64,000 nt of DNA from Sphingomonas leidyi (GCF_011761945.1 NZ_JAASQV010000001.1:1674001-1738000); one strand, 5' to 3'; positions 45,759-55,073 are shown, counted from the stretch's first letter. The notes: generated from the letters alone by a model not told the origin. Translations and numbers: made by a program.

Positions 45759-46883
45759 ATGAACGCGCCGACCGAAGGGCAATCGGCATTGGCGGGAGCC
45801 CTGGCCAGGGGTGGATCGCGCGGCGAGGGCGAGATCGCGCATGTCGCGGCCTCGGTCTACACCAGCGCCGAGCGTTTCGCCGCCGAGCAGGCCGGCATCT
45901 TCGCAAGCGTGCCCCTGGTGATCGCGCCCTCCGCGTTGCTCCCCGAACCCAATATGGCGATCCCGCATGACGGCTTCGGCAAGCCGCTGCTGGTCGCGCG
46001 CGACAAGGCGGGCCAGGCGCATGTCTTCCTCAACGTCTGCCGGCATCGCGGCACCCGCCTCGTCGAGGGCTGCGATCCGGTGAGGGGCGGGCGCCTGGTC
46101 TGCCCCTATCATGCCTGGACCTATGCGCTCGACGGGCGGCTGATCGGCCTTCCCCGCCCCGACACCTTTCCCGGCCTCGACAAGGGCGAGTACGGCCTCA
46201 AGCGCCTGCCCACGCACGAAGCCGGCGGGCTCATCTGGTTTTCCTTCGCCGAGGAAGCGGACTTCGCCGAGGCGGAGACGCTGGCGCGCGATTTCGAAGC
46301 GTTCGACCTGGCCGGCCAGCACCTGTTCCGCCGCCGCACCCATAGGGTGCAGGCGAACTGGAAGCTGATCATGGACGCCTTTCTCGAAGGCTATCACATC
46401 CAGCGGCTCCATGCCGACACGATCGCGCCCTTCTTCAAGGACGGCGTCTCCACTGCCGATACCATCGGCCCGCACCAGCGCTCGGCAGTGGGGCGCGAAG
46501 CCGCGCTCGCGGCGCTTTCCTCCAGCGACTGGGCAACGCTGCGCGCGGCGATCACCTATACCTATCAGATGTTTCCGGGCACGGTGCTGGTGGTGAGCCC
46601 CGACTATATCAACCTGATGGTGCTGATGCCCCAGTCCGAGGGGTGCGTGCTGGTCGAGGATTTCATGCTGATCCCGGAGCCGCCCGCCAGCGAAAGAGCG
46701 CTCGCCCATTGGGAGCGCAGCTGGGAACTGCTCGACGGCGGAGTCTTCGCCTCGGAGGATTTCCGCGCCTGCGAGCTGGGCCAGCAGGGCCTCGCCTCGG
46801 GCGCGATCGAGCGGGTGACGCTCGGTACCCTCGAGCTCGGCATCCGCCATTTCCACGATGCGGTGAATGCCCGGATCCGGTAG
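45759..46883 (+). CDS. Rieske non-haem iron oxygenase, alpha subunit
   Basis: A 374-residue aromatic-ring-hydroxylating dioxygenase alpha-type protein. The Rieske cluster site is CRHRGTRLVEG...CPYHAWTYALDG, and the mononuclear iron site begins with the NWKLIMDAFLEGYHIQRLH region (two His) and a later Asp. The start at 45759 has a ribosome site AGAGGAG. The reductase, ferredoxin and beta subunit are not in the window, so partners lie elsewhere. Proteins of this shape demethylate betaines or oxidise small aromatic or terpenoid compounds; I assign no substrate. Confidence 0.92.
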   Translation: MNAPTEGQSALAGALARGGSRGEGEIAHVAASVYTSAERFAAEQAGIFASVPLVIAPSALLPEPNMAIPHDGFGKPLLVARDKAGQAHVFLNVCRHRGTRLVEGCDPVRGGRLVCPYHAWTYALDGRLIGLPRPDTFPGLDKGEYGLKRLPTHEAGGLIWFSFAEEADFAEAETLARDFEAFDLAGQHLFRRRTHRVQANWKLIMDAFLEGYHIQRLHADTIAPFFKDGVSTADTIGPHQRSAVGREAALAALSSSDWATLRAAITYTYQMFPGTVLVVSPDYINLMVLMPQSEGCVLVEDFMLIPEPPASERALAHWERSWELLDGGVFASEDFRACELGQQGLASGAIERVTLGTLELGIRHFHDAVNARIR

Positions 46884-46961
46884 AATCCGGAGAGGAATTC
46901 CTCAGGATTTCGCGTGCCCGGCCTCCGGCCTACCTATGAGGTAGTTCGAGAGGATCGCCCG

Positions 46962-47111
46962 ATGCCGCTTCGATTGCCGCCCAAGGAACTGCTCGACCTC
47001 AGCGACGAACCCCGCCTGCCGCGCGGCTCCGGGCTGCTGATCGCGCTCGGCATCGGCGCGGTAAGCTGGACCATCGTCGTCGCCGCAGCGCTTATCCTGC
47101 TGCGCTACTAG
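46962..47111 (+). CDS. Small single-span membrane protein
   Basis: A 49-residue protein, MPLRLPPKELLDLSDEPRLP followed by a hydrophobic segment (about residues 28-46) ending in RY. It starts at 46962, with AGAGGA about 8 bases upstream; an in-frame ATG 48 bases upstream is less likely. Its stop TAG and that of the convergent response regulator share the palindrome CTAG. Not recognised. Confidence 0.6.
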   Translation: MPLRLPPKELLDLSDEPRLPRGSGLLIALGIGAVSWTIVVAAALILLRY

Positions 47112-47542
47112 GCAGGGCTCAGGAACAGGCTGAAGCTGCCCGGCAGCCGCCTGGGTGCCCTGGTTCCCTCCAGCACTGCCTCGATCGCGGTGATCGCCGC
47201 GAGCAGGTCGCGCTGCGGATAGGGTTTGGCGAGGCATCCCGCCGCGAGCGCCCGCGCTTCCTGGGGAAAGCTTCCCGTCACGAACAGCACCGGCAGCCCG
47301 CGCCCCTGCGCCGCCCGCGCGACCTCCACGCCGCTGCCATCGGCCAGGCTCACGTCCGCCAGCACCAGGTCCAGCCCGGCGTCCGCCGCGATCACGCGCA
47401 GCGCCTCGGCGACCGTATCCACCGTCGCCGCCACCGCGAAGCCTTCGCCCGTCAGGAAATGTTCCGTGTCGAAGGCGACCAGCGGCTCGTCCTCCACCAC
47501 CAGCAACCGCTCGATCCGCCGCTTCTTCCGCCCGAACATCAT
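47108..47542 (-). CDS. Single-domain response regulator
   Basis: A 144-residue receiver-only protein. After a basic start (MMFGRKKRRIERLL) come VVEDEPLVAFD (acidic pocket), the phosphoacceptor in LVLADVSLADGSG, FVTGSFPQEARAL and the lysine in GCLAKPYPQRDL. There is no output domain, so it acts by protein contact, like CheY or the single-domain regulators of the sphingomonad stress system. No kinase is next to it. The start is one of two adjacent ATGs at 47542 and 47539. Confidence 0.88.
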   Translation of the reverse strand: MMFGRKKRRIERLLVVEDEPLVAFDTEHFLTGEGFAVAATVDTVAEALRVIAADAGLDLVLADVSLADGSGVEVARAAQGRGLPVLFVTGSFPQEARALAAGCLAKPYPQRDLLAAITAIEAVLEGTRAPRRLPGSFSLFLSPA

Positions 47543-47616
47543 CTCGCCTGAAAACCCGCCAAGCCACTGAACCCGAGGCGCCAACGCGCCAATCCCTTTC
47601 GAGGACGCAATAATTT

Positions 47617-47644
47617 TTGAAGCGACCGCCACAATCGCTATATC
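47617..47644 (+). promoter_or_regulatory. Promoter of the pseudouridine synthase gene; probably leaderless
   Basis: TTGAAG (47617-47622), 16 bases, TATATC (47639-47644) is a good sigma-70 promoter. Transcription should begin near 47650-47651, which is the GTG start codon itself. No Shine-Dalgarno sequence precedes the GTG. The message is therefore probably leaderless. Confidence 0.45.
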
Positions 47645-47650
47645 GCCCAA

Positions 47651-48832
47651 GTGTCATCATCCAATACCAAAGAAGCGCAGCGCATCGCCAAGCTGCTGGC
47701 CCGTGCCGGAATCGCGTCGCGTCGCGATATCGAGCGCATGATCGTGGACGGGCGAATCGCGCTCGACGGGAAAGTGCTCGATACGCCCGCGACGCTGCTC
47801 ACTTCCCTGCGCGGCGTTACCGTCGACGGCAAGCCGGTTGCCGCGCCCGCCCCCGCCCGGCTGTTCCGCTATCACAAGCCCGCGGGCCTGCTCACCACCG
47901 AGCGCGATCCCAAGGGCCGCCCGACCATCTATGATCACCTGCCCGAGGGGCTGCCGCGCGTGATGCCCGTCGGCCGGCTCGACCTGAGTACCGAGGGCCT
48001 GTTGCTGCTGACCACCGACGGCGAGCTGAAGCGCGCGCTCGAACTGCCCGCCACCGGCGTGGAGCGCAGCTACCGGGCCCGCGCCTATGGCAATGTCACG
48101 CAGGCGCAGCTCGAATCGCTGATGCTCGGCGTCGAGATCGAAGGCGTCCGCTATGGCCCGATCAACGCCAATATCGAGCGGCGCACCGGTGCGAACGTGT
48201 GGATCGAGATGACCCTGACCGAAGGCAAGAACCGCGAAGTGCGCCGCGTGCTCGAATATCTGGGGCTCGAAGTGAACCGGCTCATCCGCACCCGCTACGG
48301 CCCCTTCTGGCTGGGCGACATGCCCGCGGGCGATGTCGACGAGATTCGCCAGCACGACCTGATCACTTTCCGCACCGTGCTGTCCCGGCCAGGCGGCGGC
48401 AAGGCAGCCTCGAACCTGCAGTTCGCGGTCCGCTCGCGCGCGGTCGAGCCGGCGCCCAGGCCCAGCCCGGTCCCCGCGCCGGGCGGCCGGGAGCCCGAGG
48501 GCCGCCGCAAGATCGAGAAGCCCGAGGCGAAGAAGCCGGTCTTCACTGCCCGCGTCACGCCCCGGGCGAAGGACGAGATCGCGATCGAGCGGCCCCGCCC
48601 GTCCGGCAAGCCCGGTCCTCGCAAGCCGCGCGAGGACGGCGTCGCCAAGCCTGCCCGCGCCGCTCGCGCACGCGCGCACCGCGAGACGCAGGAGCCGCGC
48701 CCCGGCGATTTCGTCGACCGGCCCAAGGGTCCGCGCGGACCCGGCAAGGGCACCGGCCGTCCCGGGCCCGCCGGCGGCCGCGCGCGGCCCGGCGGCGGCA
48801 AGCCCGCCCGCCCGCCAAGGACCCGCAAATGA
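47651..48832 (+). CDS. rRNA pseudouridine synthase (RluB/RsuA family)
   Basis: A 393-residue protein with an S4 RNA-binding domain (RIAKLLARAGIASRRDIERMI) and an RsuA/RluB catalytic domain: FRYHKPAGLLTTERDPKGRPTIYDHLP, the catalytic Asp in VMPVGRLDLSTEGLLLLT, and GKNREVRRVLEYLGLEVNRLIR. RluB modifies U2605 in 23S rRNA (E. coli numbering); RluB is likely by length and by neighbour rsmD. The C-terminal 150 residues are a Pro/Arg/Gly/Lys-rich tail, a disordered RNA-binding extension typical of alphaproteobacterial members. GTG start at 47651, possibly leaderless. Confidence 0.92.
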   Translation: MSSSNTKEAQRIAKLLARAGIASRRDIERMIVDGRIALDGKVLDTPATLLTSLRGVTVDGKPVAAPAPARLFRYHKPAGLLTTERDPKGRPTIYDHLPEGLPRVMPVGRLDLSTEGLLLLTTDGELKRALELPATGVERSYRARAYGNVTQAQLESLMLGVEIEGVRYGPINANIERRTGANVWIEMTLTEGKNREVRRVLEYLGLEVNRLIRTRYGPFWLGDMPAGDVDEIRQHDLITFRTVLSRPGGGKAASNLQFAVRSRAVEPAPRPSPVPAPGGREPEGRRKIEKPEAKKPVFTARVTPRAKDEIAIERPRPSGKPGPRKPREDGVAKPARAARARAHRETQEPRPGDFVDRPKGPRGPGKGTGRPGPAGGRARPGGGKPARPPRTRK

Positions 48833-49377
48833 GGATCGTCGCCGGGGAATGGCGCGGCCGCCCGCTCGTCGCGCCCAGGGGGGACACCACCCGCCCCACT
48901 GCGGACCGCACGCGCGAGGCGCTTTTCTCGATGCTCGCCAGCCGCCTCGGCAGCTTCGAGGAGCTGGCGGTGGCCGATCTGTTCGCCGGCTCCGGCGCGC
49001 TGGGGCTGGAAGCCCTGTCGCGCGGCGCGGCCTCCTGCCTGTTCGTCGAACAGGATCGGGCGGCGCTCGATGCGCTGCGTGCCAATATCGCCAAACTGGG
49101 TACGAAAGCCGCGGAAGTACGCGCCGGTTCGGTCCTGTCGCTCGGTCCTGCCCGCGCGCCGCTCGACCTGATCCTGATGGATCCGCCCTATGGCACCGGC
49201 GCGGGCAGCGTCGCGCTCGACAAGCTCGGGCGGCTCGGCTGGGCGGGTCCGGCCACCTGGATCAGCATCGAGACGGCACGCGACGAAGTGCCCGACGTGG
49301 CCGGCTTCGTCGCGGACGTCAGCCGGGTGCACGGCAAGGCGCGGCTCACGCTGCTGCGCGCCGCGCCTGCCGTCTGA
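48829..49377 (+). CDS. rsmD: 16S rRNA (guanine-966-N2)-methyltransferase RsmD
   Basis: A 182-residue SAM-dependent methyltransferase. MRIVAGEWRGRPLVAPRGD and RPTADRTREALFSML are the RsmD signature, DLFAGSGALGLEALSRGA binds SAM, and the catalytic motif is LILMDPPYGTG. It methylates G966 of 16S rRNA. The ATG overlaps the pseudouridine synthase stop (ATGA), giving a small rRNA-modification operon. Confidence 0.96.
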   Translation: MRIVAGEWRGRPLVAPRGDTTRPTADRTREALFSMLASRLGSFEELAVADLFAGSGALGLEALSRGAASCLFVEQDRAALDALRANIAKLGTKAAEVRAGSVLSLGPARAPLDLILMDPPYGTGAGSVALDKLGRLGWAGPATWISIETARDEVPDVAGFVADVSRVHGKARLTLLRAAPAV

Positions 49378-49380
49378 GCG

Positions 49381-50541
49381 CTAGAACCAGGGCGCCAGCG
49401 TATAGCCGATGTCCTGCCGTACGCCGCCACGCTCGATCTTGAGCGATACCTGCTTGCCCGGTGCTCCATCGGCCGCGCGCAGGATCGCGCCGATATCGTC
49501 GCCAACGATGATGTCGCCCCGGCGGATGCCCGCCTTCGCCGCCGGGCTGCCGGCACCGATATCGTCCACGACGATGCGGCCATCCTCCCGTTCGAGCCCA
49601 AGCGCACCGAGCGGATAGCCCTGGCGGAGCCGCTGCGCACCGTTCGGAGTGGCATAGAGCAGCCCCGCCGAGACATCGGTGGTCAGATGGAGCTGCGAGA
49701 GGATGCTCAGGCCGAGCAGCCCGTCATTGCGACCCTCGCTGAGCGTGCCCGGCTTGTCTACGGTCACCAGCAGGTCCTGGAACACGAAGGGCCCGACCTT
49801 GATCCGCTCCGCGCGATAGATACGGGTCCGGATATGGCCGCCGTCGCCAAGGCCGCTGGCCGTACTCACCGCATAGGGCCTGTCGCTTGCCCATAGGCCG
49901 CTCTTCGCGGCGGCACGGCCGTTCATCGTCATGCCCGGCGCCCCGGTATCGACGACGAAATCGCCCTCGAAGCCATCGATCGAAGCATCCACTTCGATAC
50001 GCGGCACGTCGTTTTCCTTGCTCAGGCGCGAGGGCAGCCTGGTCAATCCGTCGAAGTTCGGCCGCCCGTCGAGATAGGCGCGCCATTCGCCCTTCATGAA
50101 ATCGAAGTCGCTGTCGTAGCTGATGAACAATCCCACGCCGAAACTGCCCACTGCATCGGGCGAGGCGCGCTTGCCGACGCCGGTGAACAGCATGTTGCGG
50201 AAACGGATGCCGTTGGCCAGCATCACTTCCCTGGCGGAATACCAGCTATAGTCGGCCACCTTGCCGCCATAGCCGACCATGTGCCCCGAATGCTCGACCC
50301 GCTCCAGCCGCTGGGCCTTGGCGAAGGCGTCCTCGATGAAGCTCAGCGTGGCGCCGGTATCGACGATGAACAGGAACGGCCCGTTGCCGTTGATCTTGGC
50401 CGCCATCCAAACCCGGCCTTCGGTCAGCATGATGCGATTGACCACCGGCGCGCGATCCGGCGCCGCCAATGCCCGGCCCGCCATTCCCGCCATGGCCGCC
50501 AGCGTCACGCCGCCACCGATAAGTCTACGTCTGCCGATCAT
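49381..50541 (-). CDS. Exported retropepsin-like aspartyl protease with PDZ domain
   Basis: A 386-residue protein with a twin-arginine-like signal (MIGRRRLIGGGVTLAAMAGMAGRALA), a duplicated retropepsin-like domain and a C-terminal PDZ domain. Two catalytic Asp-Thr-Gly motifs are visible: IVDTGATLSFI (about residue 60) and VVDTGAPGMTM (about 200), so a single chain carries the active pair. The PDZ region includes DDIGAGSPAAKAGIRRGDIIVG. Such proteins are periplasmic; substrates are unknown. Convergent with rsmD. Confidence 0.88.
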   Translation of the reverse strand: MIGRRRLIGGGVTLAAMAGMAGRALAAPDRAPVVNRIMLTEGRVWMAAKINGNGPFLFIVDTGATLSFIEDAFAKAQRLERVEHSGHMVGYGGKVADYSWYSAREVMLANGIRFRNMLFTGVGKRASPDAVGSFGVGLFISYDSDFDFMKGEWRAYLDGRPNFDGLTRLPSRLSKENDVPRIEVDASIDGFEGDFVVDTGAPGMTMNGRAAAKSGLWASDRPYAVSTASGLGDGGHIRTRIYRAERIKVGPFVFQDLLVTVDKPGTLSEGRNDGLLGLSILSQLHLTTDVSAGLLYATPNGAQRLRQGYPLGALGLEREDGRIVVDDIGAGSPAAKAGIRRGDIIVGDDIGAILRAADGAPGKQVSLKIERGGVRQDIGYTLAPWF

Positions 50542-50601
50542 CTTTGGAATCCCCCGGTTCGGGAGGCGCAGTATTGATCGAAGATGACGGGGCGAAGTCG
50601 G

Positions 50602-51858
50602 TTACTTGTCTCTTACGAGAATCAGGCCGATCAGGCTAAGCAATCCCGCCCCGGCGAGATAGTAGCCGACCCAGGTGAGCCCGCCCTGCTTCACCAGCGT
50701 CTCGGCGATCAGCGGCGTGAGCCCGCCGCCCAGGATGCCGCCCAGGTTGAACGTAACGGAGACGCCGGTGTAGCGCACCCGCGCCGGGAACAGGCTGGGC
50801 AGCCAGCCGCCGAGCGGCCCATAGACGAAGCCCATCACGAACAGCGCGAAGGCCAACCAGGCCGCGACGCTCGCCAGCGAGCCCGGCACCACCAGCAGCG
50901 CCATCGCCATGCCGACCGGGATGGTGAAGATGCAGCCGAACATGAGCACCGCGTTGGCGGTGCGCTTGTCCGCGTTGATCCCCGCCGTGACGATGCCCGC
51001 GGCCATGAACAGGATCGCGAGCAGTTCCACCGCCAGGAAGGTCTCGCGATCATAGCCCAGCGTCTTGGTGCCATGGCCGATGATGAACACGGTCGAGATG
51101 TAGAACAGCGCGAAGCAGGCGACCGTTCCGACGGTGCCGGCGAAGGTGGCAAGGGCGCTGGTGCGGAACAGCTCGCCGATCGGCACGGCGGGCGGGGCCT
51201 CCTTCTCGGTCGCGGCGACGAACTCGGGCGTCTCGGTGATCTTCAGACGCACCCACAGGCCGAGGAACACCAGCACCGCGCTGGCGAGGAATGGCAGGCG
51301 CCAGCCCCATTCGCGGAACTGCGCGTCGTCCATCACCGCACCCAGGATCAGGAAGAAGCCATTGGCGAAGATGAACCCCACCGGCGCACCCATCGGCGGG
51401 AAGCTGCCATAGCGATTGGCCCAGCCCGGCGGCGCATTCTCCACCGCGAGCAGGCTCGCCCCGCCCCATTCGCCACCCAGCCCCAGCCCCTGGCCGAAAC
51501 GGAGCAGGCAGAGCAGCAGTGGCGCCATCCAGCCGAGCATCGCATAGCCGGGCAGGAAGCCGATCAGCACGGTCGAGACGCCCATCAGCATCAACGAGGC
51601 GACCAGCGTGGACTTGCGGCCCATCCGGTCGCCGAAATGGCCGAACACCAGCCCGCCCAGCGGCCGCGCGAAGAAGGCCACGGAGAAGCTGGCATAGCTG
51701 GCGAGCTGGCGAATCCAGGGCTCGCTGGCGGGAAAGAACAGGTCCGGGAAGACGATCGCCGCCGCCGTGGCGTAGATATAGAAATCGTAGAACTCGACCG
51801 AGGTGCCGACCAGGCTGGCGAACAGGATGCGGCGGTGCGATGCGGCGGCTTTGGTCAT
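50602..51858 (-). CDS. MFS transporter, metabolite:H+ symporter (MHS) family
   Basis: A 418-residue permease with 12 hydrophobic segments. SLVGTSVEFYDFYIYATAAAIVFPDLFFP is the classical MHS start; ARPLGGLVFGHFGDRMGRKSTLV is the loop 2-3 motif; QGLGLGGEWGGASLLAVENAP follows. Members import organic acids such as citrate, shikimate, proline or betaine. Substrate unknown. AGGGGAGAGGG precedes the ATG at 51858; the open frame upstream is not coding. Confidence 0.92.
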   Translation of the reverse strand: MTKAAASHRRILFASLVGTSVEFYDFYIYATAAAIVFPDLFFPASEPWIRQLASYASFSVAFFARPLGGLVFGHFGDRMGRKSTLVASLMLMGVSTVLIGFLPGYAMLGWMAPLLLCLLRFGQGLGLGGEWGGASLLAVENAPPGWANRYGSFPPMGAPVGFIFANGFFLILGAVMDDAQFREWGWRLPFLASAVLVFLGLWVRLKITETPEFVAATEKEAPPAVPIGELFRTSALATFAGTVGTVACFALFYISTVFIIGHGTKTLGYDRETFLAVELLAILFMAAGIVTAGINADKRTANAVLMFGCIFTIPVGMAMALLVVPGSLASVAAWLAFALFVMGFVYGPLGGWLPSLFPARVRYTGVSVTFNLGGILGGGLTPLIAETLVKQGGLTWVGYYLAGAGLLSLIGLILVRDK

Positions 51859-51982
51859 GCCCTCTCCCCTTTTGCCTCCTCCTTGGATCGATCCGGCGCA
51901 AAGGGAAAGCCCGTTCATCGGCAGGACAGTTTCGCCCGCGTACCGGTGCGCCACCTCAGCGACCGGACCAGGGAGACGGGCG

Positions 51983-52168
51983 ATGCGCGAATCGGCGGGA
52001 AGACGGCTGGCTTATGCCGTGTTGTTCGCTGTGCTCGCGGGCTTCGTCGTGGCATTCTGGAACCCGATCGACCATCTGAAGGCCGATCTTCGCGCCGATG
52101 GCCAGGGCTTCAAGTTCAGCATCGAGCTGGCGACGCACCTGTTCGAACTGGGCCTGAAGCGGCTCTGA
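51983..52168 (+). CDS. Small membrane protein
   Basis: A 61-residue protein with one hydrophobic segment (about residues 8-27, AYAVLFAVLAGFVVAFWNPI) and a short helical tail (GFKFSIELATHLFELGLKRL). A ribosome site GGGAGA precedes the ATG at 51983. Not recognised. A hairpin that resembles other intergenic repeats follows at 52182. Confidence 0.6.
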   Translation: MRESAGRRLAYAVLFAVLAGFVVAFWNPIDHLKADLRADGQGFKFSIELATHLFELGLKRL

Positions 52169-52181
52169 GGACATCGCCATT

Positions 52182-52195
52182 CCGGCTTTCGCCGG
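52182..52195. repeat. Short GC hairpin
   Basis: CCGGC-TTTC-GCCGG follows the small gene by 13 bases. The surrounding TTCCGGCTTTCGCCGGGTC is a form often seen between sphingomonad genes. It could be a weak terminator or a REP-type element. Confidence 0.4.
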
Positions 52196-52238
52196 GTCGG
52201 CGGTGAGGATAGGCTCCCGGGACGAACGGGAGGTCGGC

Positions 52239-53198
52239 ATGCGCAGCATCAGATTGGCGGTCCTCGCCCCGCTGCTCCTGGCTTCCACGGCGCCCGCGCC
52301 GCACTATGCCGTCGTCCATGGCTGGCCGGTCCTGCCACCGGGCCGCCTGTTCGGCCCGTGCTCGGGCGTGGCGGTGAACGGCAAGGGCGAGGTATTCGTC
52401 CTCCACCGCGGCAATCGCGGCACCGATGCCAAGGGGCTCGCGACGCTGAAGGAACCGGTGGTCGCAGTGTTCGATGCCGCCACCGGCAGGCTGCTGCGCG
52501 AATGGGGCGCCGGACTGTTCGTGGTCCCGCACGGCATCAGCATCGGCCCGAATGGCCATGTCTGGATCACCGATACCGGATCGAACCAGGTCTTCGAGCT
52601 CACCCCCGACGGCGCGCTGCTGCGCACCCTCGGCGAGCGCGGCGTCGCCGGTGCGGATGCGACGCATTTCGATCGTCCCACCGATGTCGCGCCGCTCGCC
52701 GACGGCAGCTTCTATGTCGCCGACGGCTACGGCAATTCGCGCGTGATGAAGTTCGCTGCCGACGGACGGCTGCTCTTCCAATGGGGCACGCACGGTACCG
52801 GCCCGGGCCAGTTCGACATCCCGCACGCGCTCGCGATCGACGCCGGGCATCGCGTCTATGTCGCCGACCGGGCCAACGACCGCGTCCAGCTGTTCGACGG
52901 GAAGGGCCGCTATCTCGCCGAATGGAAATCCCCCTCGATCGGCCGCCCATTCGGTCTGGCGCTGTTGCCCGGTCGCCGCATCGCCATCCTCGACGGGGGC
53001 ACGAGTTCGGGCAAGGTGCCGGATCATGACGGCGTGACCATCGCCGGCCTGGACGGTCGCGAAATCGCGCATTTCGGCGGCATCGGCAACCAGGACGGCC
53101 AGTTCCGGATCGCGCACGACATCGCCGCGGACCGCGCCGGCAATCTCTACGTCGTCGATATCGCCGGCCAGCGCGTGCAGAAGTTCGTGCGGCGATAG
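52239..53198 (+). CDS. Exported NHL-repeat (beta-propeller) protein
   Basis: A 319-residue protein with a signal peptide (SIRLAVLAPLLLASTAPAP) and a six-bladed NHL propeller. Repeat units include GISIGPNGHVWITDTGSNQVFELTPDG, DVAPLADGSFYVADGYGNSRVMKF, ALAIDAGHRVYVADRANDRVQLFD and DIAADRAGNLYVVDIAGQRVQKF. It resembles peptidyl-alpha-hydroxyglycine lyase-like propellers, but the catalytic residues of that enzyme cannot be confirmed. Probably a periplasmic binding or scaffold protein. GGGAGG precedes the ATG at 52239. Confidence 0.88.
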   Translation: MRSIRLAVLAPLLLASTAPAPHYAVVHGWPVLPPGRLFGPCSGVAVNGKGEVFVLHRGNRGTDAKGLATLKEPVVAVFDAATGRLLREWGAGLFVVPHGISIGPNGHVWITDTGSNQVFELTPDGALLRTLGERGVAGADATHFDRPTDVAPLADGSFYVADGYGNSRVMKFAADGRLLFQWGTHGTGPGQFDIPHALAIDAGHRVYVADRANDRVQLFDGKGRYLAEWKSPSIGRPFGLALLPGRRIAILDGGTSSGKVPDHDGVTIAGLDGREIAHFGGIGNQDGQFRIAHDIAADRAGNLYVVDIAGQRVQKFVRR

Positions 53199-53317
53199 CA
53201 GCCCTGGTGACGCCGACGGCCGTCGTCGTTCACCGCTTGCACGGGACGTTCACCGATTCGAGGTTGGCCTGCCGACGGAACCTGGCTTGATCGGTCGCGC
53301 GTTCATCGGAGAGTTCA

Positions 53318-55039
53318 ATGCATCTTGCCCGTTTCGTCATCGCCTTCTCATGCCTTCTTGCAAGCACCGCCTCGTCCGCCCGGAGCGCCACTACGGAGAG
53401 CGCGGGCCTTTCCCCCGTGACATCCCCGCAGGATCGGCCGGCAATTGATCTAGATGCGGACTTCGCTTCGATCGCGCCGACGGGCCCCGGATGCGCGGCG
53501 GGTGTCGTGATCGCCGGAGCGGCGCCGCTTATGCAAAGCCATGGCATGGCCGATCTGGAACATCCGGTGCCGATCACGGCGGACAGCGTCTTCGAGACCG
53601 GTTCGCTGGCCAAGCAGTTCACCGCCGCCGCGATGCTACTGCTCGTCCAGGACGGGAAGCTGACGCTCGACGACGATATCAGGCGCTACCTGCCGGAAAT
53701 GCCGGACTATGGGACCCCGATCACGATCCGGCACCTGCTCAACCACACCAGCGGGCTGCGCGAGCAATGGAGCCTGCTGGCCCTGGCCGGCAGGGGCCCC
53801 GGAACTCAGGTGCATGGCCAGGGCACGATCCTCGACCTCGCCTCGCGCCAGAAGGGGCTGAATTTCGCGCCCGGCGCGGAGTTCCTCTATACCAATACCA
53901 ATTACGTCTTGGCCGCGATCATCGTCGAACGTGTCAGCGGCAAGAGCCTCCAGCGCTTCACCAGCGAACGCCTGTTCCAGCCGCTCGGCATGACCCGCAG
54001 CCGGTGGCGGGAGGATTTCCGCACGGTGGTTCCGGGACGGGCAACGGCCTATGCCGCGACCGATGGCGGCTTCGTCGCCAACATGCCCTTCACCAATGTC
54101 TACGGAAATGGCGGGCTTCTCACCACGATCGGAGATTTGCTGCGCTGGAACGCGTTCCTCGATGATCCATCCCGGCTCCCCGGTGGCCCGGCCCTGGCGG
54201 CTGCCCTGCAATCGCCGGGGAGCCTGCGGGGTGGCGTCGCGCTCGAATACGCCCTGGGTCTTGAAATCACGCGCGCGCATGGACTGCGCCTCGTCTCCCA
54301 TAGTGGCTCGACCGGCGGCTATAAGGCATGGCTGGGCCGCTATCCCGAAAGGCGCGTCTCGGTCGCGCTGCTCTGCAACAATGGCGACATCGATCCGGTC
54401 GGCCTGGGCGAGAAGATAGCGGCACGCGCGCTCCAGGCCGCCGGCCATCGCGGCGCGGACGTCGCAGCGCCCGCACCGTCCGCGCTCGTCCCGGCAGCCG
54501 CGACCCTTCGTCGCGACCTGGCGTCGTATCAGGGCCTTTTCCGCAGTCACGTCACCGGCGAGCTGGTCGAAACCAGGCTCGTCGATGGGGAACTCATGCT
54601 GCGACAGGGTGCGTCCCAGGCGCTGATACCCGGCGAGGGCGATCATTTTCGACGCGCCGACGGCGATCGCGTGCACATCGTCAGGAGCAACGGGAAGCCG
54701 ACCGCGCTCACGATCGAGCGCGGCCCGATGCGCCAGCGTTTCATCGCGGTCGCGCCAGCCAGAAACGGCGATGCCGCGCTCGCTGCCTATGTCGGTACCT
54801 ATTATAGCCCTGAACTGGACACGCGCATCTCGGTCGTGCGGCGGGGGCATGCCCTGGTCATGCGCCTGCCATTCGGGATCGAATGGCCGCTGACGCCGAG
54901 TTTCGCCGACGGCTTCACCACGCGGCTGCGCGGCACGACCAGTTTCGTCTTCACGCGCGCGTCTGACGGCAAGGTCGATGGCGTTGCCGCCTGGGCGAAC
55001 GGGGCCCGCAACCTGCGGTTCGCGCGGCAGCCCCGCTGA
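53318..55039 (+). CDS. Exported serine hydrolase, beta-lactamase/PBP-like with C-terminal extension
   Basis: A 573-residue protein with a signal peptide (FVIAFSCLLASTASSARS). The catalytic motifs are complete: SLAK (in FETGSLAKQFTAAAM), YTN (in FLYTNTNYVL) and HSG (in LVSHSGSTGGYKAW). It resembles D-aminopeptidases and esterases of the class-C family; the 200-residue C-terminal extension contains two lipocalin-like repeats (LASYQGLFRS and LAAYVGTYYSPELD), a pattern known from such enzymes. It probably cleaves peptides or esters in the periplasm. A GGAAC/CGTT pair (53277-53303) upstream resembles an EcfG promoter but spacing is long. Confidence 0.9.
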   Translation: MHLARFVIAFSCLLASTASSARSATTESAGLSPVTSPQDRPAIDLDADFASIAPTGPGCAAGVVIAGAAPLMQSHGMADLEHPVPITADSVFETGSLAKQFTAAAMLLLVQDGKLTLDDDIRRYLPEMPDYGTPITIRHLLNHTSGLREQWSLLALAGRGPGTQVHGQGTILDLASRQKGLNFAPGAEFLYTNTNYVLAAIIVERVSGKSLQRFTSERLFQPLGMTRSRWREDFRTVVPGRATAYAATDGGFVANMPFTNVYGNGGLLTTIGDLLRWNAFLDDPSRLPGGPALAAALQSPGSLRGGVALEYALGLEITRAHGLRLVSHSGSTGGYKAWLGRYPERRVSVALLCNNGDIDPVGLGEKIAARALQAAGHRGADVAAPAPSALVPAAATLRRDLASYQGLFRSHVTGELVETRLVDGELMLRQGASQALIPGEGDHFRRADGDRVHIVRSNGKPTALTIERGPMRQRFIAVAPARNGDAALAAYVGTYYSPELDTRISVVRRGHALVMRLPFGIEWPLTPSFADGFTTRLRGTTSFVFTRASDGKVDGVAAWANGARNLRFARQPR

Positions 55040-55073
55040 AGTCGCGGTGGATCAGAACCGGCTGAGCTGCCGC

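Noticed and set aside
45759..46883. Rieske oxygenase as part of a catabolic gene cluster
   Set aside because: No reductase, ferredoxin, beta subunit or ring-cleavage gene is near; it stands alone.
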